Shown: one piece after another, positions 49,601 to 62,274 of the stretch
Numbering within the stretch: the first letter of the stretch is position 1
Layout: each line of letters opens with the position of its first letter
Assembly (NCBI GenBank): GCA_014338405.1
Contig: JTDE01000020.1
Location: forward strand, 334,261-398,260
Length of the DNA: 64,000 nucleotides
Source: Paragonimus skrjabini miyazakii
Lineage: Eukaryota; Platyhelminthes; Trematoda; Plagiorchiida; Troglotrematidae
Direction of reading: 5' to 3'
Notes under the pieces: model-generated
What the model saw: the letters and a program-made list of their open reading frames with translations, nothing else
Databases searched by the model: none
What the model was told of the DNA's origin: nothing
Position numbers and translations under genes: made by a program

Positions 49601-52600
49601 CATCAAAGGTCATATGTTTATATAAACACCACAAAGGTTATGTCAGTTACATTAACACCAGTTTTGTACACAGCAAAGTGAGCGACTGTGGTCGATAATG
49701 TTTGCGTCGATGACCCGTAATAGCTGAGGTTGTCGATAATTTATCAAAATAGTGAAAGAAACCAAAGGATAAATATGTGAACCAGTCACTCACAGAAGGT
49801 TTATGTTTGAAAGTTGAGATAACAGCTTCGGTTACGTAGGCCGTTTCATGATTGTTACACGAATTTAAACAGCCATCTCAGAATGTGCATACTATACGTC
49901 AAAAACTGAGCTCAAATATTTATGTCAGTGTGCCCAACAAAAGTATCTCCGCAGTTACACAAAGAGTGTGAACACTTTCACATGACCACTGGGCAGAGTG
50001 TGAGTCGATATACTTAAGCAGAGTTTTATAACGTTGTGTACTTCGTTAAGCGCGGCGTTGGTCAATGTGAATGTTAGTTTCAGCAGGCCAGTGGTTTCGT
50101 ACTGTAACCATAGCGGTGGACGGAGCGCAAAAAATGTAAGCACGACGCGACAAAACCTTGTTTGCTGGTGATTGTCAGAGGATTTCGGTTTAATCTAAGT
50201 GGAACATCACTCACAACTAATCGTAGCTATCATTCTCATGGACATTTCAGTCAGCCCTATTCAAAAATAGCACTATATTCGGGTTTCGCTCTTGTTAGGA
50301 CTCGTCAGTAATGTTCTCGATTAGTTCTAGTCTCGGTCGTGGCAAAGACATGCATTACTCACGGGCTCTAACAAGAGCAGAACTCAAGCATAATGTTTAT
50401 TTCCAAAAGAGTCTGCCTGAAATATCCATGGGAATGCCACATTTGCGACCAGTTGTGAGTGACGCTCAACTGGTGTAATATCTTATTTAATATTGACAGA
50501 ACAATTAAGTGTCGTTATTCATCTGGCTCTATAGAGTGCATAGTTTGTCGATAAAGTAGTGTAATTCAGAGAGTAGTTACGATGAATTGGGTGAGAACTT
50601 GTGACATACAAATGTTAAAAGGAACACAGCCTTCTGATTGATTTAAAATTGCATAAAACTATCTGATCAACAGATCAGTAGCACATCTGGTTAAATCACA
50701 CATTCGTCGTGGACACGTTCACGCGTTGTTGTGTCATTTGTGGAGTAAAAGATAAACAGTGTATCACGTCCGAACAGTGCACTCATTTATAACTCGTCCT
50801 CAGCGTACTCTTCAGCCTTAGTCATGACAAGGTCAGGTAGCACAGAATCATAAAGACTGTGACTTATTTGATTGTAAAGTTTAATTTTGAAACAACTGCA
50901 TGTTGTGTTTGTGTGCTAAGCAAAGGTAAGTGTACTAGCAAACCTAGTGATAACTGGGACTGATTGCTGTGCACTGAGACATCAAAAATAAAGTGGAAAT
51001 ATTCTTTCAAGGGTAATTACCACATATACACGTTTGCTTGTCAGAAACAATTTAATGATTTCCACAAAGCGATCAAATCATAGATATCCGTCACACCGTT
51101 TTCACAAGTTCTAACATAATTTCAGGATTTTCGTAGTGACAAATAAATCTACGATAGAATTTATCGCATCGATATGTCTGCCACATGCATTTTTGGCACA
51201 CATCGTTGATTACGAGCAATTTTCTACTGACATGTTGTCAATAGGCTTGTGTAAGTGACTTGAGACAATGGATTGCTAAATTTCGCAGTATTCAACCGTA
51301 GTGTTGGAGCTGAGTAAAAACTTGGTTGAGACCAAACGATGCTATTAAGTAAGGTAGCAACATCATGAACTTAATGCGTAAATCAGGCAAAATCAAGTAC
51401 ATATTATCCATGTTGTAAGTTTGATTTGCAAAAGTAACGACTACGAAGACCGAGACAAAGACTGTAACATATGATATATAAATGCTATATTGTTTACTAC
51501 AAATAACTCAGTCAAAACAGTAGGTAACTGTTGTTGGTTCATGCACAACATTCTTGGCAGTATACTCTCTATAGTACATTACTTCCTCCATGAAGCTTCG
51601 CCGCGATTTTCCCTGTAGAAAAGTGATTTTAAAGGGCTTTCTCTGCTGAAGGTTTACGCGAAGTGTCTTGAAGGCGCGATAATAAAAAAACGTTCCACTT
51701 TTTCTCCAACTTTTCCTGGATCGGCCTAACTACTAAGGTCGCGACTGATGACGGCTTCCCAGCCATGTGGTATCTTCAAATTAACAATTGCATACTGAGC
51801 CATTTACACGATCTTTTCCAACAATCTTACTTTGTACGATTTAACGCACCGACTCTCAATTTAATCACCTAGTACCATACCCCCATCATTCTCAACAATG
51901 AGTTCAGGATACATCTACTGCATGCAACGTATTACGCGACTGTAAGAAGGTGGGCGCATGCATAGACCTTTTAATCCATTAGAATGTTTTGAAGAGGTTT
52001 GTATCGTTGACAAAAACTTGGATCGTTGTGTTTCTGTCAGCTGTCACAGGAACATTATCGAAGAAATGTTGGAGGTATACCCGTATGAAGACTGGAAGTA
52101 GTCCTCCACCGTGTAGCTGCTAAGATGCAATGGCATTTGGGATGATGAAAATCAAATTAGTTTTGGCTTATCTGTCAGTATTCGAAGATCGTTTGTGCCA
52201 TCAAGAATTATAACAAGGCACACCAAAAGTTTTAGAATCTCCTCCAAGCCGATAATCGGAGCAGACTGACGAACACTCACTAGGTCCACACATGCGTATA
52301 CTTGCAATATATGCCACCAGAGGATCGAACCCTGTATGTTGTACGTGAAGAGCATTGGTAATTTGAAGTTAACCTATTTCTAGTAGACCATCTGGTCAGA
52401 AGATTCCCTTTCAAACTGGTTTATCTGTTACCAAGGTGTCGGTCCAGTGGCCAAATTGAGAAGATTGGTTCGCGTACGTTCTACTGATCTGTGTGGTGCA
52501 AAAATAAGCCTCATAGTAATGAGGCTAGTATGACTTAGTATCGTTAAGTGGGTCTCAAATGAGAACAAACAAAGAAACAGACAAGATGTTATAGGTCTGT

Positions 52601-54421
52601 GTGTATCGTATGACGGCGAGAAAGGAATTATAATGGGAAAAGCGGCAATTAGAATGGTGTGCTACAATAAACCAGAATACTAAAAACTGAACCTGCTAGG
52701 CTAAAAGCCAGTAATGTTGGTTAATAAAGTTGTGTGACTCGTGAAAGCTCCAACAAGTTGACAGCTGAGTAAACTTATTAATTCGCCCAGAGTATTGTGA
52801 GTATGCTTCGTTTCCTTATAAAACTCGACGTGATATACAGGCAGAATGGACCAATGGAACAACAACTCAATCAGCACAAGTTGGACAAATTTGCACATGG
52901 CTGAAACAGTCATAACAAATGTGTGTCAAGTAGTGTATGGTTTGACAACTCCACACCTAACTGACGGTTTAAAGATGAAACAGTGGAAACAAAATACAAA
53001 AATATACTCTCCAAGACTGAATATTGTGATCAACTGTGAATGCGAGTCTGAACCACTCCTAAATAACTTGTCCAACATACGATCGCACTTTGAGGCCCCT
53101 ACGAGATACACGTTTAGTAAGATTAAAGTATGATTGTGTTTCGCCGCATTCCATTAATGTGCAGTGTTGGTGATGACAAAAAATGATCAATCTTGGAAAA
53201 TCGTCTGTATTTTGAGTGGAGAAAACGTCAGTGTTGATAAGGAAACTGAACATTCAAGGATAACATGTGTATGCGGTTTGGTAAATTCTCACATCTCCAT
53301 GGAAGTGAACAAGCATGAAATGAAGACTTTTTTCTTCCACCATACAAATAGTATTTGAAACCTTCAGATTATCAGTGCAGAATGAACTAGTCCGAGCCCA
53401 GAACTGGTTTTTACGGGGTAAAACTATTGGTCGAAGCGTAGAAATGTGTAATGTTACACAATAAGCATGCATTTGATCGCAGTCATTGCATTCTAGTAAT
53501 TTAAGTGATTGACCTAATTTCGAAGAAACAGTCAAATCTGCATTTCCTTCTAACTAGTGTCCATCTACGGCTTCTTGGTAGAAACAGCAGACCAACAACA
53601 GCGGTAATATCTTGTTCAATTTGAACCACAAACGAACGGGTAAACGACAGTAATAAGGTAGGTGACTGTGGAAATCAAAATGGTAATGTACTAATTATAT
53701 CGTTTTATTCCTTAAACTGATTCGTGGAGAAATAATCTGAGAGACAGTTAATGAAACAAGTATAGCGCAACTGGGATGCCCTTGATTGGTTACACTTGTG
53801 TCCTTCCAATTGTCAGACCTAAAACCACGACGAGCTAGCAGGTGTAATGGTAATTCTGAAAGCCATTATCATCATACAATCCGTTGTCCTCATTACACAC
53901 AGTTCGACTACATCTCAACTGTACGGAGACCTAAAGCAGGTTTCTCTTATGAATACTGCTATGTTTCAGAGACGGAGGAGAGTACTAATGGAGAGAGCGA
54001 TGGGGTGATGAGTGTGTTGTGATGATTGGTGGAATCGAACAACTTGGACAGACAAGCCTAAACTCACTTGAATTCATTGTGCTTGAAATGCAAATGAACA
54101 AGCATTTGCGGTATAAATTACACATACTAATAGTCCAACGTAGGCACCGTTCAAATATCTGGTTCAGTTTGGGATGTGTTAGGTTCAGTGTGCATGCAAA
54201 GTTGATCAACCTTCTAGAACAACCTTGTAGATAAATAATTTACCCGTCTTATCCGACTTTCCTGTTTGCTTAGGAGAGGACATTTTCGATTTCGCGTAGA
54301 ACTTTCTAACATGTACGTTTTAATATGACGTTCAACAGTATGCTACGGTTGCAGTACAAATCATCAACATACATCGTAAAGTTTCACATTTAAAACTGGC
54401 TAATCAGCTTATAACACTCAC
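46617..54421 (-). other. Intron of 7.8 kb
   Basis: It separates phase-2 borders. It contains a SINE palindrome (50199-50473). Open frames at 47113-47349, 48785-49027, 52152-52355, 52846-53133 and 53254-53535 show no recognised motif and no convincing splice pair. The rest is AT-rich with nothing I can name. Confidence 0.55.
50199..50473. repeat. Head-to-head SINE palindrome
   Basis: The left arm 50199-50313 is the SINE 3' half in minus orientation (hammerhead to tail); the right arm 50351-50473 is the same half in plus orientation, preceded by a box-B-like TTAGTTCTAGTCTCGG in the 37-bp spacer. Arms pair over about 115-120 bp with substitutions. In the left copy the core CTGACGA and GAAAC survive but the cleavage triplet is ATA; the right copy has CTCACGG. 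Confidence 0.75.
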
Positions 54422-54517
54422 TTGATCAATGATTTTCTCTTCTTCACTGTAAATGGTAACCTGGAAAAAACAGGTTGTCTCTGGACATCCTTGGCTTGCA
54501 GAAGAACTTCCAGGTGT
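54422..54517 (-). CDS. Exon of the large minus-strand gene
   Basis: The borders are excellent: acceptor TATCTTGTTTTGCAG, donor GATCAA|GTGAGT. It is 96 nt and two frames are open. The frame with one leading and two trailing bases (HLEVLLQAKDVQRQPVFS, RLPFTVKKRKSLI) is continuous with both neighbours (55505-55566 and 46467-46616), so I choose it. The competing phase-0 frame (TPGSSSASQGCPETT…) fits neither neighbour. The chosen peptide is helical at first and then basic. Confidence 0.75.
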
Positions 54518-55504
54518 CTGCAAAACAAGATATTAATAATGGTTATTGGTCACAAAAGAAACAGTTTCTGGTATCAATTAACATCACGAAACCTATGAAA
54601 ACAGATCGAAACTAACGACAGAAAAGGGTAGGACATATTCCCACATGGCCAACGCAAGCGAAGACGTAACGGCATTAGCGCCCTAATATATGAGAAAGTA
54701 AACCTGATAACTTCCATCAGGAATCACTTAATTGTAATAGGTCACGTGGTTGAACCCATCATTTCGATCAGTGTGATAATAAGCAATCGTAAGCACACGG
54801 TGTCGACGGATATATAATCGGTGCCACTAAAACGACGTACATCAGATCTTTGTTATTAGAAGATGCTGATGTAATCGGCCATGCTGCCGTAGCAATAGAG
54901 CAGTTTCTCTTAACATGTATATGCCTAACTAAGCTTTGCATCGCTTAGTTCTTTGTCGCTGTGTTAAATCTATTTATTCAGTTGCCTGACGAGAATAAAC
55001 GAAACGATTCCACTATTCAATTTACTTCTTCTTGCCGTTTTACACGATGAGTATTAAGTCAGACATATGCCAGAAGTTTTATCGTTTGATGTTACACTAT
55101 ACATGATAGTCTCAGACAGAATAACCACATCTGACAGCTCACTTTTTAGGCCGACAAACACAAATAATGAATATTTCAGAGGTAATTGAAGTACGTACTA
55201 TCATCTGATGCTAACATTATTGGACGGCAGTATGTGCGCTGTCTGTTACATACTTGACTGTCAATATGACACAACGATCAGAGAGAGGGAGAAGAATCAT
55301 AAAGCGGTGATATTGGATTGAATGGAATAACAGCTACCAAGAAAACCATCGAAAATCGGTAATCAATGATGATGGAACCCAGACGGATTGTGTCCGTTCG
55401 CGTATATACCATAAAAACCAGAAGAAAAGCAGGTGGCAACCTCGGTCGATTCGACCATTTACAATATTACGAGTGTGTTGGTAACTGATAAAAATATCAC
55501 TCAC
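54518..55504 (-). other. Intron of 1.0 kb, nothing recognised
   Basis: AT-rich sequence between phase-2 exon borders; no repeat or gene seen. Confidence 0.6.
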
Positions 55505-55566
55505 CGACACCTAGTTTTTGATCTAAACTTTCTATCGACTGAACACTCTAATGTGCGTTTGTTGTG
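55505..55566 (-). CDS. Small exon of the large minus-strand gene
   Basis: The acceptor has a strong tract (TTGGTTTTTTGGTTCCAG) and the donor is GTCG|GTGAGT. Of the three frames only one is open: 20 codons and two trailing bases (HNKRTLECSVDRKFRSKTRC), with the split codon completed by exon 54422-54517. It is the most upstream exon I can tie in by phase. A 77-88-codon open frame on the plus strand overlaps it and is taken as a shadow. Confidence 0.55.
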
Positions 55567-56183
55567 CTGGAACCAAAAAACCAATTGGCGATCGAAGCCA
55601 CCACAGCAGGTTAAGACACAGCACAAAATATGTCCCATGTGTAAATGTCAATCAAACAGAGAGGAAGCACGCTGTACACAGCTTAGTATTTGTTAAGTAT
55701 CCTGGTCGAAAAATAATGAATGTATTCGAAAAATAACTCTGCTTGAACTTTTTCTCCATTACCACACGAATAGCCCGTGCAATTTTCAATAGTAGTGTAA
55801 CGATAATAGTGTAACACCGGCGAGTGACATGAGTTACCTCGATGATTCTGTGTTAGGGAAGTTTTACAACGGGTTTTCTGAATCAAAATTATTACCTGGT
55901 CAGGAAAGTTGAAACCGAACCATAAATAAATGAGGTTGGTTTAATCTGCCACCAAAAAGTTACCTTTCTGTTAAGCGTGTAGACAAAAAAACAGATGAGA
56001 GTAAACGTTGTCGTGTTGTTTAAAAGAACATCATCAACGTTCGACTGAAAATACACAGTAGAGGAACAAATTTGTTCATGTAAATCCGTAAAGACGTTTT
56101 CCACCCGAAATACATCAAGTTTGTCTGTTTAACCAGCCGGTCGATTCAAACTGATGTAATTGGAGTGCGCAGAAAACAGCTAC

Positions 56184-56302
56184 GTGAGACACATCGCATT
56201 GCAACCTGTCCACAAACTGGAGTGCGGATATCGACCGATGAGGCTTACTCCGAATACCAACGGGCGAGCTCACTGAGACATCTTCACTGCCAGACAGGCT
56301 GC
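56184..56302 (-). CDS. Candidate upstream exon of the minus-strand gene
   Basis: This GC-richer stretch has one open minus-strand frame (SLSGSEDVSVSSPVGIRSK, PHRSISALQFVDRLQCDVSH) with a Ser-rich, disordered look similar to exon 46467-46616. A donor CTCAC|GTAGCT would end it in phase 0, matching the phase-0 start of exon 55505-55566. Acceptors are weak: either TTTGAG (start 56302) or TGGCAG (start 56286). Chance openness cannot be excluded. Confidence 0.3.
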
Positions 56303-58953
56303 CTCAAATGTGTTCGAATGCTTTGCGGGTCGTGAGTGATTTATAAATACAAACCTGTTACCAGGCTTGAGACGTAACCTAATTTTAGACGCATGTATTT
56401 TTATCTGATTGTTAAACGTGTGTCATATAAGCAGTCAGTCGCTAGTGGTTGTCCCTGAAGTCAGACAGACTCTAATATGGCTACATAAAGTCTAAGATGA
56501 GGGTTGTAAAAAAATGATCCAATCGTAAGCCACCGCTTGATGGGGCCAATAACAAATGGACTGACATAATTCCATGTTTACTTTTAGTTCAGACGTGAAA
56601 CACACGTCTGGTCGTGACGATCGGCTAATATATGGCCGATTGCAAGTCATTTGTCTCGACCAGCTTGAACTCCAGCTCCTACGAAATAAGTGATGGTGAA
56701 AAATGTTGCAACCTGTCCAGAGGGTAAATCAACCCAAATTATTGAAAATCTTGGTCACTGATCGAATCTGGTGGGTAGTCTTCCAAACCTTCCAAATTTC
56801 ACCAAATATTCTACAGGACTCTAAGAGATGAAAGCGATTTTGCCATATGACATGTCTTATTTAGCCGACTTCCAAGAAAGGACCATTATGAGGATATGCA
56901 TATATGCCTGTTTGCTTGCAGATTAGCTGACCACCTGGCTAGCCATCACTGACCAGTTGATCTGCAAAGGTTGTTGCCTGATCTCAATTCTTCGAGTTTT
57001 CACAATAGATAAATGGTGCGTGATCAAAACCACAAGTGACGTAGTGTAAGCTATTTGCGACAATGTATGTGTCCAAGCATCCACTGCTCTCGGTTACGGT
57101 GAAAGGACTATATAGAAACAGATACGGTAAACGAAGCTGATCACATCACGTTTTCACTTCGCTTCACTTTACTTCATCAACTCAATGACGAAAGTAGACT
57201 GGGAAGAGTCAGCCTCAAGGACTGCGCAACGTAGTGTGGACAGTAGCCAACGGACTTAAGGAAATAAGGAAAGATTCCCGTAGAAACTTGGTCACATTTC
57301 GTCGGGATTGACTGTGAATCTATCACTTGTATAGATTATTGTTGCATTCGGCAATCATATTAGAAATTATGTGCACGGTAGTTCCACGAAGTACCCTGCC
57401 TATATTTCTGGTAATCAAACCAAAATATCACGTTTGTAAGACGCTAGTAAAATTCGTAAATTCTCATCGGATGCCACAAATAACCCCAATTACATTCAAT
57501 GAGGCCGATACTGGATCGAGATCAGAAAGATAACGCTAAGAACCGTCAGTTGGCTAAACCATGCAAACGGTGTGTCAACAGGATCAACAGAATGATGAGC
57601 TGGTGATGGTGCAGTACTATGCGGAAAACGTTTGTTGAGCGGATGGCATAAACGATCTCCAGCAGCTAACTAGAAATCGAGGAAGCCGTTATTCTACTTA
57701 GTGGTGTCCCACGGGTCAAGTTTTATACCAAATCCCCGACTTATCTGAGGACGAGTTCCCTAATCTCATAACAGAAGAATCAGTCAGATATATCAACACA
57801 ACAGACACGTAGCCACAAATAAATTGATAAATAAACTGAAAAGTCGGAACATTATGGGTACCTTCATTCCACCTAAGGACCGCGCGATTGACCAGGTGTG
57901 TCAAAACAAGAGCAAATAGGCTGCAATCTGTATATCGAATGGATTGTATCAGAAGCTTTATTAGAAATGGCGTAGTTAAATTTCTTCCAAAATATAACTC
58001 CATGTATGCTAGCGTCCTGGAAACGGACATTTCTTATGGTTTCGGCATTATGGAATTGACTTGCCTTTCGTTGGATCGCCCTAGGTAACCGTATGTAATC
58101 AATGTGTCACAAGCACACTTCAACTCAGAGTGAGCTGTGTCAGGTTAGCAAATGACTCACATCATGTGTAATAGTCGACGCGATATACAGCGATAAGTAA
58201 AATCTGTGGAAATTTAAGTGTGATCCATCTCAGGTAGGATTCCGGTGAACCGTTTGAAGGATAGGATCACCTACTTGTCGTTCAATGTCACTGTCTTGAA
58301 TGATAAACGAATCATCTCTCCTAACTTCAAACGATAATGAAAAGCTTCCATGTAGACACTTTACTTTCAGGTGAAGACAATATAACATCTACATGTCGCC
58401 AGTACAGTGCGACGTTCGGCAATATAAACTGAAGAAGAGTTATATTATAAAAAAAAAGCTTCTCCCCAGAACCGAACTCAGAAAAATACACCACACGACA
58501 ACGGCTATCTATTTGTATCCAGCCTTTTGACGGAAAACGCAATGCTTCCTTTGAGGTTCATGACCTTTTGCACATAGCACACTTCGAAATGGTAACTGGA
58601 AATAATTTTTCAGATAATTATATTCTTATCAACCAAATGTTCGATCAATTTGCAATGAAGCAAACCTGTCAGTATTGGCGTTGGTCATTTGTGAATGTCT
58701 GATAGTGCTGGCGCAGTTTTATAAATAATTCCGTTCTTGGAGCTGACTCGAAATTACTGGACGAATTCGACAAAACTATGTCCATTCAGCAGTAAAACGA
58801 GTGCGTATCCTGCACATTGTCAAACAGCTAGGTTAGAGTGTTCTACGCAGGCTGACCAATCGGTTTATGTCAAAATGTTTAATTACGTGCTGATCCCGTG
58901 GTGATCGACCAATCAGTTCTATGTGATGGCTCATTTGTTTTTGACCACTCAGT

Positions 58954-58977
58954 CACACACACACACACACAGAGAGA
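58954..58977 (+). repeat. CA/GA microsatellite
   Basis: About eight CA units followed directly by AGAGAGA. Confidence 0.9.
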
Positions 58978-59819
58978 CCAATTTCAAATTATGAATGGTC
59001 ATTGTTCACAGGACGATCTAAAAAAAAGAGAATTTGTCTGTGTGAACACAAGCTTGCTCACTTAAATGAGAAAAACTCCTCAGTAAGTCTCTACACATAT
59101 ATTTCACGTAATCCTATTGACGGTTCTGCGCTATCCAAGGAACAACAATTCAAGTTAGATAATTATGTCACGCTGTACAGCCAATGTGGTAATAGATAAT
59201 GCTTATCGAACAGATAATCGGAAAACAGCAGTACGTTCACAGAACGCTTGCTCGCATGAAATTGGATTCATACACTGCAGATCAAGGTCAGATCGTTTAT
59301 GATACTTTGAACAGCATATAGTCAAGAAAGCGTTTTCATGCCTAAGTAGTTAACGAATCGTGGACAGTGATCATCATGAACACACGGCCGTCAATAATGC
59401 ACTCATTATGAGTTTTTCAGTGTTGCAGTCAAGAACGACATGTGTTAGAAAACTGCACACACTGTCCGATGATATTTGTAGGCGTTACATAGACGTGTAT
59501 AACAACGACATGAAAAAATCTTTCGTGTTTTCCGTAGATGCTTATCGTTTAACATATCTAGGCAACTTTTTGTCACCTACATGACATTTACAAGGAACCA
59601 GTAATTTTTCACATAGTTCACCGTCACTTATCAACAGCGACATTTTGAAAGTAGGGAGATCTTGTGGTATGTCATTTTTACGACGGAGACTTTCATGTGT
59701 AATTATCTCCCTAACACACTGATCAATCGAGTAAGTAATTGACGTTGGATCTAGTAAAACATAATCTCCGGAACACATTTCATTTTACGGACGTAATCCA
59801 AAATCTGCACCTAAACAAT

Positions 59820-61230
59820 CAAAAGGTTCCAATTCGATATTGCTTCACTATCTACGGACGTATCTCTACAAAAGACAACTGACTACCTATGTCGAACGCA
59901 ACAAGCATGTGGGTATCCCAAAAAATGAACTGAGAGAACTGTTGGTACTTTGTACTAGTAAAGTTCAGTTTGTGTACAACAATGCAATCTACCGACAGAG
60001 AGATGGAGTGGTAATGGGCTTGCCTCCAGGTCTCCTGTTAGCTGACGTTTTCATGAACAAACTGAAACTAACCAACTGAGTGCGGTCACGGAACAGGTTA
60101 CACTTTTTAAAAACTATGCCGATGATATGTTTTGCGTCGTCAGAAAGAATTCTGACATGGACAGAGTTATGTTACCTTTTAACTCAGCCCACACCAGTAC
60201 TAAGTTCACCCAAGAGTCAGACAACAATAGTCGAATAAATTTTTTGGATTTTGGCATAGTAAGTAAAGAAGATGGTTCAATCCAACGAAATGTGTACAGA
60301 AAACAAACTGGGAGTGGCCAGTACATTCACTTTGGCAGTTTCGTTCTGCTAAATCAAAAGCGAAACCTCATGCAATGTCTGATGGGTAGCGTGTTAAAGA
60401 TCTGCACCCCCGTCACTTTGCAAACCGAGCTAAATTTTCTACGAGCTGAATGGCTACCGAATGCGTTTTATTCAGAAGGCGATGCAGCAGTTAGAGTTGA
60501 AATATAAATCACCTTTTGCCTGTAAGAAACTTGCGTCTGTTAATCTCCCTTTCAAGGGAGACTCCATGGCCCACGTCACCAGAAGAAGGCACAGAAAGTC
60601 AGTCGAAACAGTCTACCCTGCAGCTCAGTTGTGCGTAAGTTTCCGTTCCACAATCGTTATCACGTCACAACCCAAAGACAAACTTCCACATCCTACAATC
60701 ACCTGTTGTGTGTACCCATTTGTTTGTTGGTTTCAAACATCCTACATTGGTCGTATTACATGGCTACTTTCTGATACAGTGGGTAAACTTCATCCTGTGT
60801 GGTTGAACATTGATGTGATTATATCGGTTTCAACCGCGATTGTTGCTAAGTTGACTGACTCTAATCATTCTGTCAATAAGAAAAATACATTTCAGATTGT
60901 TTACCGAGTGCCAAGAAATCGATCAAAAATGGTGAGATTCTAAATGTTGACCGTTGCCGAGACCAGTAGTTCGCGATTGCGCAACCCTGACCTTTACGCT
61001 CAGAAGTTCTTGCGGGAACTATCTTCCTTGGTGTGCAATCAATCATGCTCACAATTTGGAACATCGATTGCATATATGATAACAAACACGCCGTCTGCAA
61101 CCTCTATTGACCGTTTTCTTGACTCACCATAGTAATTGTTTTTATATTTCTTGTGTTGTAATTAGCCTGATGATCAAACAGAAAACAAGTCTTGTTCGCT
61201 AACTTGTCGTTCTTAACACGTAACTCTGCT
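59820..61230 (+). mobile_element. Penelope-like element, RT core plus GIY-YIG endonuclease, decayed
   Basis: On the plus strand, at about 59910-60060, IPKNELRELLVLCTSKVQF and IYRQRDGVVMGLPPGLLLAD match PLE RT. FKNYADDMFCVV near 60107-60142 holds the catalytic YADD (PLEs usually have YVDD). INFLDFGIVSKEDGSIQRNV and GQYIHFGSFVLLNQKRNLMQ follow. From 60530 comes VNLPFKGDSMAHVTRRR. The GIY-YIG region survives as TSYIGRITWLLSDTVG near 60740-60790, and FQIVYRVPRNRSK near 60890 is the C-terminal block. Stops and shifts (about 60078, 60505, 60942) break it. The 3' end carries TTAGCCTGATGATCAAACAG near 61162. PLEs of this kind (Cercyon-like) are known in schistosomes. Confidence 0.85.
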
Positions 61231-61669
61231 AATGTGATGTGGAGTAATTACAGATCTAGGGACACCACCTTTTCCTCTGAGAAGAAATAGACTAGTTTTA
61301 GTGGCAGTGGTCCGATAAAATCTGTGGTCAGTCAGAGAATATTTGACCAATTAAGTAAAATGTTGTGTATGTGCACTACCGACGTCAACTATGTGAGCCG
61401 TGTATTAAATGCGTGGTAGCAAACAGATTAATTGTCTGAGTGAGATCTCGTGTACGCTGAGATAATTTAATGAATTGCTTCGTTCGCCTTTTAACCTTGA
61501 AGTTTACCACGTTTACATTTTATACTTTATATATATCGTTTGCCTGACATAAACTTAGATATCTGTGCCCTCAGCGGAAGGTAGCATGAGAAGTAATTTG
61601 TTTCGCATAATGCAAACGGGGTCAGCTCGCTCGCAGCGACTAAACAGGTGATACTAGCCACGCCTTCCA

Positions 61670-62175
61670 CCAGTGGTCTGAAGTGTCAGTCCTGTGACTG
61701 CGTGAGACCGAGTCTAGATCGTGAACTGGGAACCAGCATATACATTGACTCCTCCACATAAAAGCAGTTAGTTATGCAGCCACCTAACACTCTACCGGTT
61801 CAAGTTCTATAACGGCGATTAACTTGATCTACCGCTAGTAGCATTGAGTTTGCGCACAAGCAGGACAGAAACGGACGAAGTGAATCTCCTTGCATAACAC
61901 CACGTCTGAACGTAATCAGTTACATACGGGTCATTCCAGTCTTTGTCTGTATGTTCAGTTCAATCGACCATTAAGGCATTACCATTGGGATGACCATGGC
62001 TACGTTCTCCGTTTGATGACACACTTGGAATACTCACCGTGTCAATTAATTGAGAACCAAGTCAAACGCTTTGTTATCGATACATTTCTCATCTTACCAT
62101 TCCTGTATTCAATCTGTCAACTGTCCATCATAATTTTATCGGTAACATCTGATCCACCTTATCTCGCACCGCGTT
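61670..62175 (-). mobile_element. R4-like LINE reverse transcriptase fragment
   Basis: One minus-strand frame, interrupted by a few stops, carries in order DNKAFDLVLN (RT motif A), PWSIELNIQTKTGMTRM (with stops on either side), RRGVMQGDSLRPFLSCLCAN (motif B) and ITNCFYVEESMYML (decayed 'YMDDLKxY' motif C). The 'RGVxQGDSLSPxLFCL' and 'YMDDLK' styles are those of R4/Dong-type LINEs and not of RTE or CR1. The fragment ends about 100 bp from the RTE element on its right. Confidence 0.65.
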
Positions 62176-62274
62176 GTATCAAGTGTATTCGTTGACTCAT
62201 TTGTTCAATCTGTGATGACACTCGTAGGAGAGAACTTGCACAGATCGCATATACTATACTCAGACAACAGACCT

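Larger units (their letters stand above)
55567..59819. other. Upstream intron or 5' region, mostly unassigned
   Basis: It should contain further 5' exons of the minus-strand gene, of which only 56184-56302 is proposed. Minus-strand frames at 58327-58620 look protein-like in more than one frame but have stops or no donor. The stretch 57716-58088 has open frames on both strands without a known motif. A CA/GA microsatellite lies at 58954-58977. The plus-strand frame 59360-59584 may be a decayed N-terminal part of the PLE that follows. Confidence 0.4.

Noticed and set aside
53164..53535. Open frames on both strands suggestive of a gene or an endonuclease domain.
   Set aside because: I could not match any ordered motif set or splice borders.
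57716..58088. Overlapping open frames on both strands of about 100 and 66 codons.
   Set aside because: No motif, splice pair or phase link to the host gene; possibly an unrecognised repeat.
59542..59778. A 79-codon minus-strand frame with protein-like composition.
   Set aside because: It lies antisense between parts of the plus-strand PLE region, has no clear splice acceptor and no recognised motif. I cannot separate it from chance.
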